Counted from the stretch's first letter, positions 6,255 through 14,174 are shown. The stretch is DNA of 22,049 nt from an uncultured Eubacteriales bacterium (GCA_934597725.1 CAKTSK010000031.1:1-22049); one strand, 5' to 3'. Notes: generated by a model from the sequence alone, not told the origin. Program-made: numbers and translations.

Positions 6255-7022
6255 TTATATCCGGCGAAACAGCCCCATCAGCGGGACCAGCAGCGCGTGG
6301 GGGATCACCTTTGCCGCCACGCGATGGAGGGTACAGACGATCCCCGGCGTGGCGACCCAGAGGTTCAGCGCGCTGGCCGCCCGGGACAGGGTGACCACCG
6401 AGCGGGACCGGGAGGCCAGGGGAAAGTGACGGAACTGCCCGGGCTTTCCCTCCTTGGCCAAAGGGATGAACTCCGTATCCTTGACCCAATAGGGACACAC
6501 GGCGGTGACGTGGATGCCCCGGGGCCGCAGCTCATAGTGCAGGGTTTTGGTGTAGCTTTGCAGGAATGCTTTGGTGGCGGCGTAGACACCCAGCCCCGGC
6601 AGAGGCTGAAAGGCGGCCGTGGAACAGAACTCCACCACCCGGCTGCCCCGGTGCAGATAGGGCAGACACATCTCCGTCACGGCAACCACGGCCCGACAGT
6701 TCAGGTCGATCATGCCGAGGCTTTCCGCCGGGTCCAGCGCGGCGATGCTGCCCATCCGGCCAAACCCGGCGGCACACACCAGGCAGCGGATCTTGGGCTT
6801 CTGCTGATCCAGTAAGTCCCGCAGCCGGTCCAGTCCGGCGGGGTCTGCCAGGTCCAGGGGGATCGGCCGCACCGGACAGTCGGTCCAAGAGGACAATTCC
6901 TCCAAGCGTTCGGCGCGTCGGGCCACGGCCCAGATCTCCTGGACGTGGGGGTCCCGGCCCACCTGACGAACGTATTCCCGGCCCAGACCGCTGGATGCGC
7001 CGGTGATGAGGGCGATGCCCAT
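6255..7022 (-). CDS. short-chain dehydrogenase/reductase (SDR)
   Basis: A 255-aa NAD(P)-dependent oxidoreductase of the classical SDR type. The Rossmann signature TGASSGLG is at residues 7-14. VARRAERLEEL (33-43) fits the helix after beta-2 and its basic residues suggest NADPH. The catalytic set is complete: N108, S134, Y147 and K151 (Y-A-A-T-K). The segment after residue 160 has the usual PGxV-like region in altered form (VCPYWVKDTEF). The last 40 residues are hydrophobic, as in SDRs that loosely associate with membranes and act on lipid or ketoacyl substrates, but the substrate is not clear. ATG 7022 has AAAGGAG 8 nt upstream. The gene starts only 27 bp after the GTPase-NYN gene on the same strand and ends before a terminator, so the two probably form one operon. 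Confidence 0.92.
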   Translation of the reverse strand: MGIALITGASSGLGREYVRQVGRDPHVQEIWAVARRAERLEELSSWTDCPVRPIPLDLADPAGLDRLRDLLDQQKPKIRCLVCAAGFGRMGSIAALDPAESLGMIDLNCRAVVAVTEMCLPYLHRGSRVVEFCSTAAFQPLPGLGVYAATKAFLQSYTKTLHYELRPRGIHVTAVCPYWVKDTEFIPLAKEGKPGQFRHFPLASRSRSVVTLSRAASALNLWVATPGIVCTLHRVAAKVIPHALLVPLMGLFRRI

Positions 7023-7049
7023 GCTGCCATCTCCTTTCTGAGGGAAGCG

Positions 7050-9644
7050 TCAGGGACGGGACGAGATCCTGCCCTTTTGGTTCAGTTCCTGAATGGCCTG
7101 GTCGATCTGCCGGCCTACCTGCTCCACTTCCAGCCAGAGTTCCTTGGCGGACAGACGCAGCACGCCCGCCCGCAGGGCGGAAAGCTGGATGAGGCTGTCA
7201 GAGGTGGCCACACGAACGGCGTAGTTTTTGCCGATGTCCTGGAGCAGGCGTTCAATGAACAGGTCTCCTGTCTCATCCTGTTTGGTGTAGACCACCTGGA
7301 TGTGGTGGTAATCGAACGTGCTGCCGGCGTTGCCTTTGACCTTATAGCCGTCAAAGACCAGGACCAGGCGGCAGGATTTGTACCCGCAGTAGTTGCTGAG
7401 AATATCCATCAGCCGCTGGCGGGCGGTGTCCAGACTGTCCCGGGCCAACTCTTTTAGGATGTCCCAGGAAAAGATCATATTATACCCGTCCACGATAAGA
7501 CACTGCGGCTTGGGCGGGGCGATGGTCCGTTTGGGGGCCGCCGAGGAGCCCTGTCCCAGAAACTGGTATTCCCGCCGGCGCTGGGGTCCGAAGGTGCGCT
7601 CGAAGATGGCTTCCAGCTCTTTTTCGTCGATGTCCAGGTTTTTGCTGTATACGCGGGGCACGGTGGGCGGGTCGGTCCGGGGCACAGCAAGACAGCTTTC
7701 CAGATGCATATAGTCCGGGACATCCCGCCACTTCACGGAAAAGCCGCCTCCGTGGGCGCAGAAGACCGAGTCCGGCGTGTGTTCCAGGTCGGCCTCCGGG
7801 TCATAGGCTGCGGCCTGCACCACCTGCTTTTGGTCGTGGCAGGGGGCATAGCCGTGCAGAGAGCAGGAGAACCGTCCCCGGCCTCTGGTGTAGGAGGCCA
7901 CTTCCAGGGGATAGTCTTTCATGGCGGACACCGGCGCAGTGCCGCTCAGCGTGGCCCAGACCCCATCGTTGTCGGGGGAGGAGAAGGTGCCGCCCATGGT
8001 TTGCAGGTCGCTGATGGCCCGGCCCAGCTGCTCTGCGGGAAGGGTGAGCTGAAAGGCGTACCACGGCTCCAACAGAATGCTTTCCGCCTGCATCAGCCCT
8101 TGACGGACCGCCCGATAGGTGGCCTGGCGGAAGTCTCCGCCCTCGGTGTGCTTGAGGTGGGCGCGTCCGGACATGAGGGTGATCTTCATGTCCGTGATCG
8201 GCGCACCGGTGAGCACCCCCCGGTGGGAGCGCTCCGCCAGATGGGTCAGGATCAGCCGCTGCCAGTTGCGGTCCAGCAGGTCCTCGCTGCACTGGCTGTC
8301 AAAGACCAGGCCCGAGCCCTGGGGGAGGGGTTCCAGCAGCAGGTGGACCTCGGCGTAGTGGCGCAGAGGCTCATAGTGGCCCACCCCTTCCACCGGCGCG
8401 GCGATGGTCTCCTTGTAGAGGATACGGCCGGCATCCACCTGGACCTGCACATCAAAGCGCTCGGCAATGAGACTTTTCAGCACCTCGATCTGGACCTGGC
8501 CCATGAGCCTGGCGTGGATCTGCCGGCTGTGTTCGTCCCAGGTGATGTGTAACTGAGGGTCCTCTTCCTCCAACTGCCGCAGCTTGGGCAGCATCACCTG
8601 AGCTTGACAGTCCGGCGGGAGGACCAGGCGATAGGTGACCACCGGCTCCAGCAGGGGCGGCGGCGCAGGGGCGGCAGCCCCCAATCCCTGGCCGGGATAG
8701 GTGGCGGTCAGGCCCAGCAGGGCGCAGACCTGCCCCGCTGAGACAGATTCCACGGGCTGGAACTTCGCACCGGAGTAGCGCCGCAGCTGCGTGATTTTTT
8801 CTTCGATCTCATCCTCGCCGTCCGCAGGCGCGTAGCGCAAGGGTGTGCGGACGGAAAGGGTCCCGCCGGTGATCTTGACAAAGGTCAGGCGGCCCCCCTG
8901 GGGGTCCCGGGCGATCTTAAAGACCCGGGCGGAAAAGGCCTCGGGGTAACGCGGCGGCTCTGCGAAGGTCTCCAGACCGGTCAGGAATGCCTCGACCCCG
9001 TCCAGATGCAGCGGCGCGCCAAAGTAACAGGGGAAGAGCTTTCCCAGGCGGATCAGGCCGGAGACATCCCGGGGAGAGAGGGTGCCGGTCTCCAGATAGC
9101 GGTCCAGCAGGGCTTCTTCTCCCAGGGCCACCGTTTCCGCCCAGGCTTCATCCTGGGTGGTAAAGTCCACGCATCGCTCGTCCAGCTGGCGGCACAGCTG
9201 CGCCATCAGGGCCTGGCGGCCGGGGTTGGGCAGGTCCATCTTGGTCACAAAGAGAAAGGTGGGGATCTGCCGCTGCCGGAGCAGCCGCCAAAGGGTCTCC
9301 GTGTGGGCCTGGACGCCGTCGGTGGCGGAGATGACCAGAATGGCGCAATCCAGCACTTGCAGGGTGCGTTCCATCTCTGTGGAGAAATCCACATGGCCCG
9401 GGGTGTCCAGCAGGGTGATCGACAGCCGTTCGGTTTCCAGGGTGGCCTGCTTGGAGAAAATGGTGATCCCTCTGGCCCGTTCCAGCTGATGGTTGTCCAG
9501 GTGCGCGTCGCCGTGGTCCACGCGCCCCAGGGTAGAAATGGCGCCGGCGGTGTAGAGCAGGGCCTCCGAGAGGGTGGTTTTCCCGGCGTCTACATGGGCC
9601 AACAGACCAGCACAAAGATGCTCTTTTTTTGTTCCTGTTCCCAT
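7050..9644 (-). CDS. TetM/EF-G-like ribosomal GTPase fused to a YacP/Rae1-type NYN nuclease domain
   Basis: An 864-aa, two-part protein. Residues 1 to about 660 are a translation-factor GTPase of the TetM/TetO ribosomal-protection type. The P-loop AHVDAGKT is at 16-23, GITIFSKQ at 59-66 (switch I), DTPGH at 80-84, TKMD at 134-137, then EF-G-like domains II-V ending in SYTRGRGRFSCSLHGY. Residues about 715-848 are an NYN (PIN-like) domain with VDGYN, VFDGY and ATSDSL acidic motifs, and match YacP/Rae1, the B. subtilis ribosome A-site mRNA endonuclease. TetM itself is about 640 aa and has no such tail. ATG 9644 follows GAGGAG; an in-frame upstream extension to 9737 would start before the promoter's predicted transcript. 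The promoter is at 9682-9710, and an SDR gene follows at 27 bp. Whether it protects from tetracycline is unknown; the fusion points to ribosome rescue or quality control (inference). Confidence 0.93.
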   Translation of the reverse strand: MGTGTKKEHLCAGLLAHVDAGKTTLSEALLYTAGAISTLGRVDHGDAHLDNHQLERARGITIFSKQATLETERLSITLLDTPGHVDFSTEMERTLQVLDCAILVISATDGVQAHTETLWRLLRQRQIPTFLFVTKMDLPNPGRQALMAQLCRQLDERCVDFTTQDEAWAETVALGEEALLDRYLETGTLSPRDVSGLIRLGKLFPCYFGAPLHLDGVEAFLTGLETFAEPPRYPEAFSARVFKIARDPQGGRLTFVKITGGTLSVRTPLRYAPADGEDEIEEKITQLRRYSGAKFQPVESVSAGQVCALLGLTATYPGQGLGAAAPAPPPLLEPVVTYRLVLPPDCQAQVMLPKLRQLEEEDPQLHITWDEHSRQIHARLMGQVQIEVLKSLIAERFDVQVQVDAGRILYKETIAAPVEGVGHYEPLRHYAEVHLLLEPLPQGSGLVFDSQCSEDLLDRNWQRLILTHLAERSHRGVLTGAPITDMKITLMSGRAHLKHTEGGDFRQATYRAVRQGLMQAESILLEPWYAFQLTLPAEQLGRAISDLQTMGGTFSSPDNDGVWATLSGTAPVSAMKDYPLEVASYTRGRGRFSCSLHGYAPCHDQKQVVQAAAYDPEADLEHTPDSVFCAHGGGFSVKWRDVPDYMHLESCLAVPRTDPPTVPRVYSKNLDIDEKELEAIFERTFGPQRRREYQFLGQGSSAAPKRTIAPPKPQCLIVDGYNMIFSWDILKELARDSLDTARQRLMDILSNYCGYKSCRLVLVFDGYKVKGNAGSTFDYHHIQVVYTKQDETGDLFIERLLQDIGKNYAVRVATSDSLIQLSALRAGVLRLSAKELWLEVEQVGRQIDQAIQELNQKGRISSRP

Positions 9645-9681
9645 AGAAAAAATCTCCTCTCGCGGCAGGTCGTTGTGGTTT

Positions 9682-9710
9682 AGTATACCATAAGGGGCGG
9701 GAAACGTCGA
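9682..9710 (-). promoter_or_regulatory. promoter of the GTPase-NYN/SDR operon
   Basis: On the minus strand TCGACG (9710-9705, three matches to TTGACA plus related bases) and a near-perfect TATACT (9687-9682) are separated by 17 nt, 38 nt upstream of the chosen ATG. No leader ORF or attenuator like that of tet(M) was seen in the short leader. Confidence 0.65.
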
Positions 9711-9752
9711 GAGCAGGGGCGTTCTAATTTGGAACATGTTTTTCTGATCGTG

Positions 9753-10538
9753 TCAGATATCTTCTTTGTGCGGAGATATCTGGGAATTTGAAGCAGAACG
9801 TTGAAAAATCACCTGTTTTCCTAAGATCGTAATGGCTTTTTGGCGGCATTGATCAACACAGCGATAACACAACGTACATCGCCCCGCGGCGGTGATATGT
9901 CCCTGAGCTTGTGACAAATTGTTCATAGGGCATACCGTGATGCAGTGACCGCACTGTATACAGGTGTTTGGGTTGATTCGGATGAGATCGGAATAGTGCT
10001 GCGTTTTGCGGAAAAACCAGAGCCGTTGTCCAAACAGTCCGGCAATATGGGCGAGAAATCCCAACCCGTTTTGGGGAGGCGTTCCATTTTTCATTTGTTT
10101 GACAGAAGAGGCAATGCGTGTTTCCGCGTGGATGACAAGTTGGTTGTTTTGTGCTGGTGTACGTTTCAATGCCTTCACATCACAAATACAATCTGGCATT
10201 TTCAAATGGAGTCCTCCCCAGATCTGTGCGCCGTACGAACGAAATAATCTTGCAGCGACTCCTGCACCATCTCCGCTGAACAGACCCATCGTAACAAGGA
10301 TGAAAATTCGTTTTCCACGCCAAAACAAGGCATAGTCCTGGATAAAATCCCGTACGATTTTAGGAAGGTTGCTGTAATAGATCGGATACGCAAAAACGAT
10401 GTCCTTCTGTCCTGCCAGTTGTTCTGGGGTGTGGATCGATTCCAGAGGAATCATTGTTGCTTCCCGGTCGTAAAGAGAGAGAAATCGTTCTAAACAATAC
10501 TTTGTATTTCCTGTTCCACTAAAATAAATTCCGATCAT
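9753..10538 (-). CDS. EFR1-type flavodoxin-ferredoxin fusion protein
   Basis: A 261-aa redox protein of the EFR1 (EFR1 family ferrodoxin) class. The N-terminal flavodoxin-like half has the FMN phosphate loop FSGTGNTKY (6-14) and the YPIYYSN aromatic segment (51-57). The C-terminal part has two 4Fe-4S clusters of bacterial ferredoxin type: C193, C196, C199, C203-P and C221, C224, C227, C231. It should carry electrons between FMN and iron-sulfur centres in the cytoplasm; partners are unknown. Its start overlaps the TetR gene stop by 4 bp (ATGA), so both are one transcript from 11185-11213. The last codons fall in a 9-bp inverted repeat (9754-9782). Base composition is visibly lower in GC than the flanking genes, a possible sign of recent transfer. 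Confidence 0.9.
   Translation of the reverse strand: MIGIYFSGTGNTKYCLERFLSLYDREATMIPLESIHTPEQLAGQKDIVFAYPIYYSNLPKIVRDFIQDYALFWRGKRIFILVTMGLFSGDGAGVAARLFRSYGAQIWGGLHLKMPDCICDVKALKRTPAQNNQLVIHAETRIASSVKQMKNGTPPQNGLGFLAHIAGLFGQRLWFFRKTQHYSDLIRINPNTCIQCGHCITVCPMNNLSQAQGHITAAGRCTLCYRCVDQCRQKAITILGKQVIFQRSASNSQISPHKEDI
9754..9782. repeat. 9-bp inverted repeat at the end of the EFR1 gene
   Basis: CAGATATCT (9754-9762) and AGATATCTG (9774-9782) are perfect complementary arms with an 11-nt loop. They overlap the last codons and the stop codon. There is no U-run, so it is not a standard terminator; it may stabilise the 3' end. Confidence 0.4.
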
Positions 10539-11155
10539 GTTGGGTCTCCATTCCCATCCAAGCAGGGAAGTTGAAAAACCTCCATAAAATCTAACACTTT
10601 CTGTGTCCAGTCTTTTTGATAGGAAACATTATCCATGGTAGCGAGGGCGGTAACACCATGGATAAAGGCCCAAATGGAGATGATCATATCATTTTGTTTC
10701 TCTGTGGGATGCTTGGTCTGTGCCAGCAATCTGCACACGACATCTCGATAGATGATATAAGGCTGATAATTTTGTTCATCTGGTATGGAGAGGGATAAAT
10801 CGATTTTTATATTGGAGTGAGTATACAAAAACTGGAAATAAGCGGGATGTTCGACAAAGAAGGACACATAGGTTACGCCAAGGTCTCTCAATAATGCTGC
10901 GACAGGTTTTCTTTTTTGTACGGTATATTCTAACAGGGCAGAAAATTTTTCTGTAATAAACACTTGCATGGCATCAAGCAGAGCTTCCTTGTTTTGAAAA
11001 TGGCTGTATGGCGCAGCATGACTGACACCACAGGCTGCGGCGACTTTTCGCAGGGAAAAAGAGTGGATACCTTCGGTGTGTACCAGTTCAATACCTGTTT
11101 CGATCAAGGTGTTCCGTAAGTTTTTATGATGATAAGATTGTCGTTCCAGTGCCAT
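10535..11155 (-). CDS. TetR family transcriptional regulator
   Basis: A 206-aa regulator. The N-terminal helix-turn-helix (residues about 12-60) has the TetR pattern with GIHSFSLRKVAAACGVS, then AAPYSHFQNKEALLDAM. The C-terminal helical domain contains FFVEHPAYFQFLYT, as in the WHG-type TetR C-terminal family. It should dimerise and respond to a small ligand, which cannot be read from the sequence. ATG 11155 has GGAGG 6 nt upstream. The stop overlaps the EFR1 start, so it controls its own operon, and the divergent MATE efflux gene is a second likely target. TetR regulators often repress a neighbouring efflux pump. The gene has lower GC than its neighbours. Confidence 0.92.
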   Translation of the reverse strand: MALERQSYHHKNLRNTLIETGIELVHTEGIHSFSLRKVAAACGVSHAAPYSHFQNKEALLDAMQVFITEKFSALLEYTVQKRKPVAALLRDLGVTYVSFFVEHPAYFQFLYTHSNIKIDLSLSIPDEQNYQPYIIYRDVVCRLLAQTKHPTEKQNDMIISIWAFIHGVTALATMDNVSYQKDWTQKVLDFMEVFQLPCLDGNGDPT

Positions 11156-11184
11156 AGAAAACCTCCGAGTGTTGTGTTGCTGAT

Positions 11185-11213
11185 AGAATAACCCAAAAAC
11201 TTTACAGTGTTAA
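11185..11213 (-). promoter_or_regulatory. promoter of the TetR-EFR1 operon
   Basis: TTAACA (11213-11208) and TATTCT (11190-11185) on the minus strand with a 17-nt gap, about 30 nt before the TetR ATG. The intergenic region is shared with the MATE promoter 80 bp away. Confidence 0.6.
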
Positions 11214-11292
11214 GATTGGGAGGAAAATTATGCTATTTTGGTTTTCGAAATATCCAACGCCTTTGTTCCGTTGGGCTTCTCATCTCTCCCGG

Positions 11293-11320
11293 TTGACAGT
11301 CCGCACGGGGATGCTATAAT
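11293..11320 (+). promoter_or_regulatory. promoter of the MATE efflux gene
   Basis: Both hexamers are perfect, TTGACA (11293-11298) and TATAAT (11315-11320), with a 16-nt gap. It is the strongest-looking promoter in the window and should be active unless repressed. Confidence 0.9.
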
Positions 11321-11368
11321 AAAAACTACCCCTCCCCAGTCCGGGAGAAGAAAAGGAGGAGATGCGGG

Positions 11369-12757
11369 TTGAACAAACGACGACAGACCGACCACAGCAT
11401 GACCCAGGGCAATATTTTCCGGCAGCTCTTGCTCTACTCCCTTCCTCTTCTGGCGGGGAATTTTTTTCAGCAATGCTACAACACGGTGGACAGCATCGTC
11501 CTGGGCAACTTTGTGGGCAAGGCCGCCCTGGCGGCGGTGGGGACCACCATGCCCATCATCAACACCCTGATCGGCCTGTTTCTGGGCCTGTCCACCGGCA
11601 TCGGGGTCGTGATCTCCCAGTTCTATGGAGCGGGAGAGGAGAAAAAGGTAGGGCAGGCGGTTCAGACCAGCCTGGTGCTGGTGCTGATCCTCTGCGGTCT
11701 GTTTACGGCAGTGGGGATCGGCATGGTCCCGTTCATGCTCCGTCTGATGGCCACGCCGGCGGATGTATTCGCGCCGGCGCAGCTGTATCTGCGGCTCTAC
11801 TTTGCCGGCGTGTCCGGCCTGATGCTCTATAATCTGGGCGCGGGGATCTTGCGGGCGGTGGGAGACTCCCGCCGGCCACTGTACTTTCTGATCTTCTCGG
11901 CAGTTGTCAACACAGGGCTGGACCTGCTGTTTGTGGCCGGGTTCCGCTGGGGGATCGCCGGCGCGGCGCTGGCTACCGTGGTGGCCCAGGGCCTCTCGGC
12001 GCTGCTGGTGTTGGTGGTCCTCACCCGGAGCGACGCCTGCTACCGCATCCAGTGGCGGGGGCTGCGGGTCCAGAAAGGGATTTTGCGGAACATCTTTGTG
12101 GTGGGCATCCCGTCGGGCTTGCAGTTGGCGATCACGTCCTTTTCCAACGTCTTTGTGCAGTCTTATGTCAATCGCTTTGCGTCGTCCTGCATGGCGGGCT
12201 GGGCGGCGTATCAGAAGATCGACGCCTTTGTGCTCCTGCCCATGACCACGCTGTCCGTGGCGGCGACCACCTTTGTGGGGCAGAACGTAGGCGCGGGGAA
12301 CTGGGACCGGGCCAAACGGGGCGTCCGGTGCGCCATGGGAATGGCCACGGTGGTGACGGTGATCATCCTGATCCCCCTGATGCTCTTTGCCCGGCCGCTG
12401 TGTGCGCTGTTCAACCAGGAGGCGGAAGTGCTGTTCTATGGGAGCTACTTCATCCGCCTGATCTCCCCCTTCTATCTGGTGGCCAACTTCAACCAGATCT
12501 ACACCGGCGCACTGCGGGGGGCAGGGGATGCCAAAGTGCCCATGGTGATCATGCTGGGCTCTTTCGTTGTCTTCCGGCAGATCTACCTGTTTGTGACCTA
12601 TCGTTTGTTTGGCACCCTGCTGCCGGTGGCGCTGGGCTACCCGGTGGGGTGGGTGCTGTGCAGCATCCTGCTGTTTTTCTATTACCGCAGCGGCAAATGG
12701 ATGTCCCATAGTTTTGTAACGGAACCGGCGCAGACGGAGGAGACGGTCGGAAACTGA
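11369..12757 (+). CDS. MATE family multidrug/Na+ antiporter efflux protein
   Basis: A 462-aa polytopic membrane protein of the MATE superfamily (NorM/DinF-like class), which exports cationic drugs or other compounds in exchange for Na+ or H+. The usual opening is present (GNIFRQLLLYSLPLLAGNFFQQCYNTVDSIVLGNFVG), followed by about 12 hydrophobic segments and the repeat of the half-domains after residue 240. The start is a TTG at 11369, with AAGGAGGA 8 nt upstream; the in-frame ATG at 11399 has no ribosome binding site, and the ATG at 11362 is out of frame. It is transcribed alone from a consensus promoter, divergently from the TetR-EFR1 pair, and ends before a strong terminator. Substrate is not predictable. 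Confidence 0.94.
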   Translation: MNKRRQTDHSMTQGNIFRQLLLYSLPLLAGNFFQQCYNTVDSIVLGNFVGKAALAAVGTTMPIINTLIGLFLGLSTGIGVVISQFYGAGEEKKVGQAVQTSLVLVLILCGLFTAVGIGMVPFMLRLMATPADVFAPAQLYLRLYFAGVSGLMLYNLGAGILRAVGDSRRPLYFLIFSAVVNTGLDLLFVAGFRWGIAGAALATVVAQGLSALLVLVVLTRSDACYRIQWRGLRVQKGILRNIFVVGIPSGLQLAITSFSNVFVQSYVNRFASSCMAGWAAYQKIDAFVLLPMTTLSVAATTFVGQNVGAGNWDRAKRGVRCAMGMATVVTVIILIPLMLFARPLCALFNQEAEVLFYGSYFIRLISPFYLVANFNQIYTGALRGAGDAKVPMVIMLGSFVVFRQIYLFVTYRLFGTLLPVALGYPVGWVLCSILLFFYYRSGKWMSHSFVTEPAQTEETVGN

Positions 12758-12772
12758 TCGGAACAAAAACAA

Positions 12773-12825
12773 AAAACACCCCAGGCAGCGCCCTTCTGAG
12801 GAAGGGGTTCTGCCTGGGGTGTTTT
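12773..12825. terminator. bidirectional intrinsic terminator between MATE and citrate synthase genes
   Basis: A perfect 16-bp outer stem (12773-12788 with 12810-12825) surrounds an inner CCCTTC/GAAGGG stem. The flanking A-run and T-run give U-tracts for both strands, so it ends the plus-strand MATE transcript and the minus-strand citrate synthase operon. Confidence 0.95.
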
Positions 12826-12842
12826 GGGGTTACGGAGGCGTC

Positions 12843-14174
12843 TCACAGAGTTCTCTCCCGCATGACGCTCATATAAGCCGGACGAATGATCTTGTTCATG
12901 CAGACCAGCTCTTCGATCCGATGGGCGCTCCAGCCCACGATCCGCGCAATGGCGAACAGAGGGGTGTACAGCTCCATGGGGATGCCCAGCAAATCATAGA
13001 GGAAGCCGCTGTACAGGTCGATGTTGGCGCTGACGCCCTTATAGATGGGCCGGTTCTTCGAGATCAGCTTGGGAGCTTCCTCCTCGATGTTCCGGTAGAG
13101 GGCCAGGTCATCCTGACGGCCCTTTTCCAGCGCCAGCTGGTTGACGAAGGACCGCAGGATCTGTTCTCTGGGGTCCGAAATGGAATAGACAGCATGGCCC
13201 ATGCCATAGATGAGGCCGCTGTGGTCAAAGGCCTCCTTACGCAGGATCTTGCGCAGGTAGTCGCTGGTCTGGCCGGGGTCGGTCCAGTCGCTGAGGTTGC
13301 TCTTGAGGTCCTTGATCATCTCCATCACCTTGATGTTGGCGCCGCCGTGTCGGGGACCTTTCAGGGACGAAAGCGCGGCTGCCACCGTGGAATAGGTATC
13401 CGACCCGGAGGAGGTGACCACGCGGGTGGTGAAGGTGGAGTTGTTGCCGCCACCGTGCTCCATGTGCAGGATGAGGGCGATGTCCAGGGCCTTGGCCTCC
13501 AGCTTGGTGTAGGACATGTCATGGCGAAGCATCCGCAGGATGTTTTCCGCCGTGGACAGGTTGGGGTCCGGCCGGTGGATGTACATGCTGTCGTTGTTTT
13601 CGTAGTGGTTGTAGGCGTGGTAGCCGTAGACCGCCAGCATGGGGAACTCAGAGATCAGGCGGATGCACTGGCGGATGGAGTTGCCCAGGTCGCCGTTGAC
13701 CCGGTCGTCGTAGCTGGCCAGGGTCAGAACGCTGCGGGTCATGGAGTTCATGATGTCCTTGGAGGGGGCCTTCATGATCACGTCCCGGGTGAAGTTGGTG
13801 GGCAGGGTGCGGCAGTCGCTGAGGACCCCGGAGAACTCTGCCAGCTCTTCCTGGTTGGGCAGGTCTCCAAACAGGAGCAGATAGGCGATCTTCTCAAAGC
13901 CGAATTCTTCGGGGCCCAGGTCGCCGATGAGGTCCTTGACATCATAGCCCCGGTACCAGAGCCGGCCTTCACAGGGCTCCCGCTTGCCGCCCACGTTCTG
14001 GAACGAGACGATCTTGGAAATGTTGGTCAGGCCCGTGAGGACCCCGACGCCGTTGACATCCCGCAGGCCCCGGTTGACGCCGTACTCCTGGAACAGAGAG
14101 TCGGGAATGGCATCGTTCTGCCGGCACAGGGTCTGCTGGGCGGCGGCGTATTCTTCTACCTTACGTCGGTTCAT
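12843..14174 (-). CDS. citrate synthase (citrate/2-methylcitrate synthase clade)
   Basis: A 443-aa cytoplasmic enzyme that condenses acetyl-CoA with oxaloacetate (or propionyl-CoA in methylcitrate synthases). Catalytic residues align as H276 in GPRHGGAN, H327 in GMGHAVYS and D386 in NIDLYSGF. The usual G-H-R-V-Y has Ala instead of Arg, a change seen in the clostridial clade as I recall. ATG 14174 has TAGGAG 6 nt upstream; the ATG at 14180 leaves no gap to it. The start overlaps the stop of the second MarR gene. The gene ends 18 bp before the bidirectional terminator. It is unusual for citrate synthase to sit downstream of two MarR genes. Probable use is the oxidative branch that supplies 2-oxoglutarate and glutamate; Si versus Re type cannot be decided by eye, but the fold is the normal one. 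Confidence 0.93.
   Translation of the reverse strand: MNRRKVEEYAAAQQTLCRQNDAIPDSLFQEYGVNRGLRDVNGVGVLTGLTNISKIVSFQNVGGKREPCEGRLWYRGYDVKDLIGDLGPEEFGFEKIAYLLLFGDLPNQEELAEFSGVLSDCRTLPTNFTRDVIMKAPSKDIMNSMTRSVLTLASYDDRVNGDLGNSIRQCIRLISEFPMLAVYGYHAYNHYENNDSMYIHRPDPNLSTAENILRMLRHDMSYTKLEAKALDIALILHMEHGGGNNSTFTTRVVTSSGSDTYSTVAAALSSLKGPRHGGANIKVMEMIKDLKSNLSDWTDPGQTSDYLRKILRKEAFDHSGLIYGMGHAVYSISDPREQILRSFVNQLALEKGRQDDLALYRNIEEEAPKLISKNRPIYKGVSANIDLYSGFLYDLLGIPMELYTPLFAIARIVGWSAHRIEELVCMNKIIRPAYMSVMRERTL

Noticed and set aside
7050..9644. Simple call as a tetracycline resistance gene tet(M)-like
   Set aside because: Overall similarity of motifs is clear, but the protein is over 200 residues longer, with a nuclease domain, and has no tet(M)-type leader attenuator. 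Resistance cannot be concluded from sequence.
9645..9737. N-terminal extension of the GTPase to 9737
   Set aside because: It would read through the promoter at 9682-9710, and the ATG at 9644 has a good ribosome binding site directly before a normal TetM-like start.
11228..12772. A 514-codon open frame antisense to the MATE gene
   Set aside because: It has no ribosome binding site or family-like motifs, is rich in His, Gln and Arg as expected from the reverse of a GC-rich membrane protein gene, and runs into the bidirectional terminator. It is an artefact of base composition.
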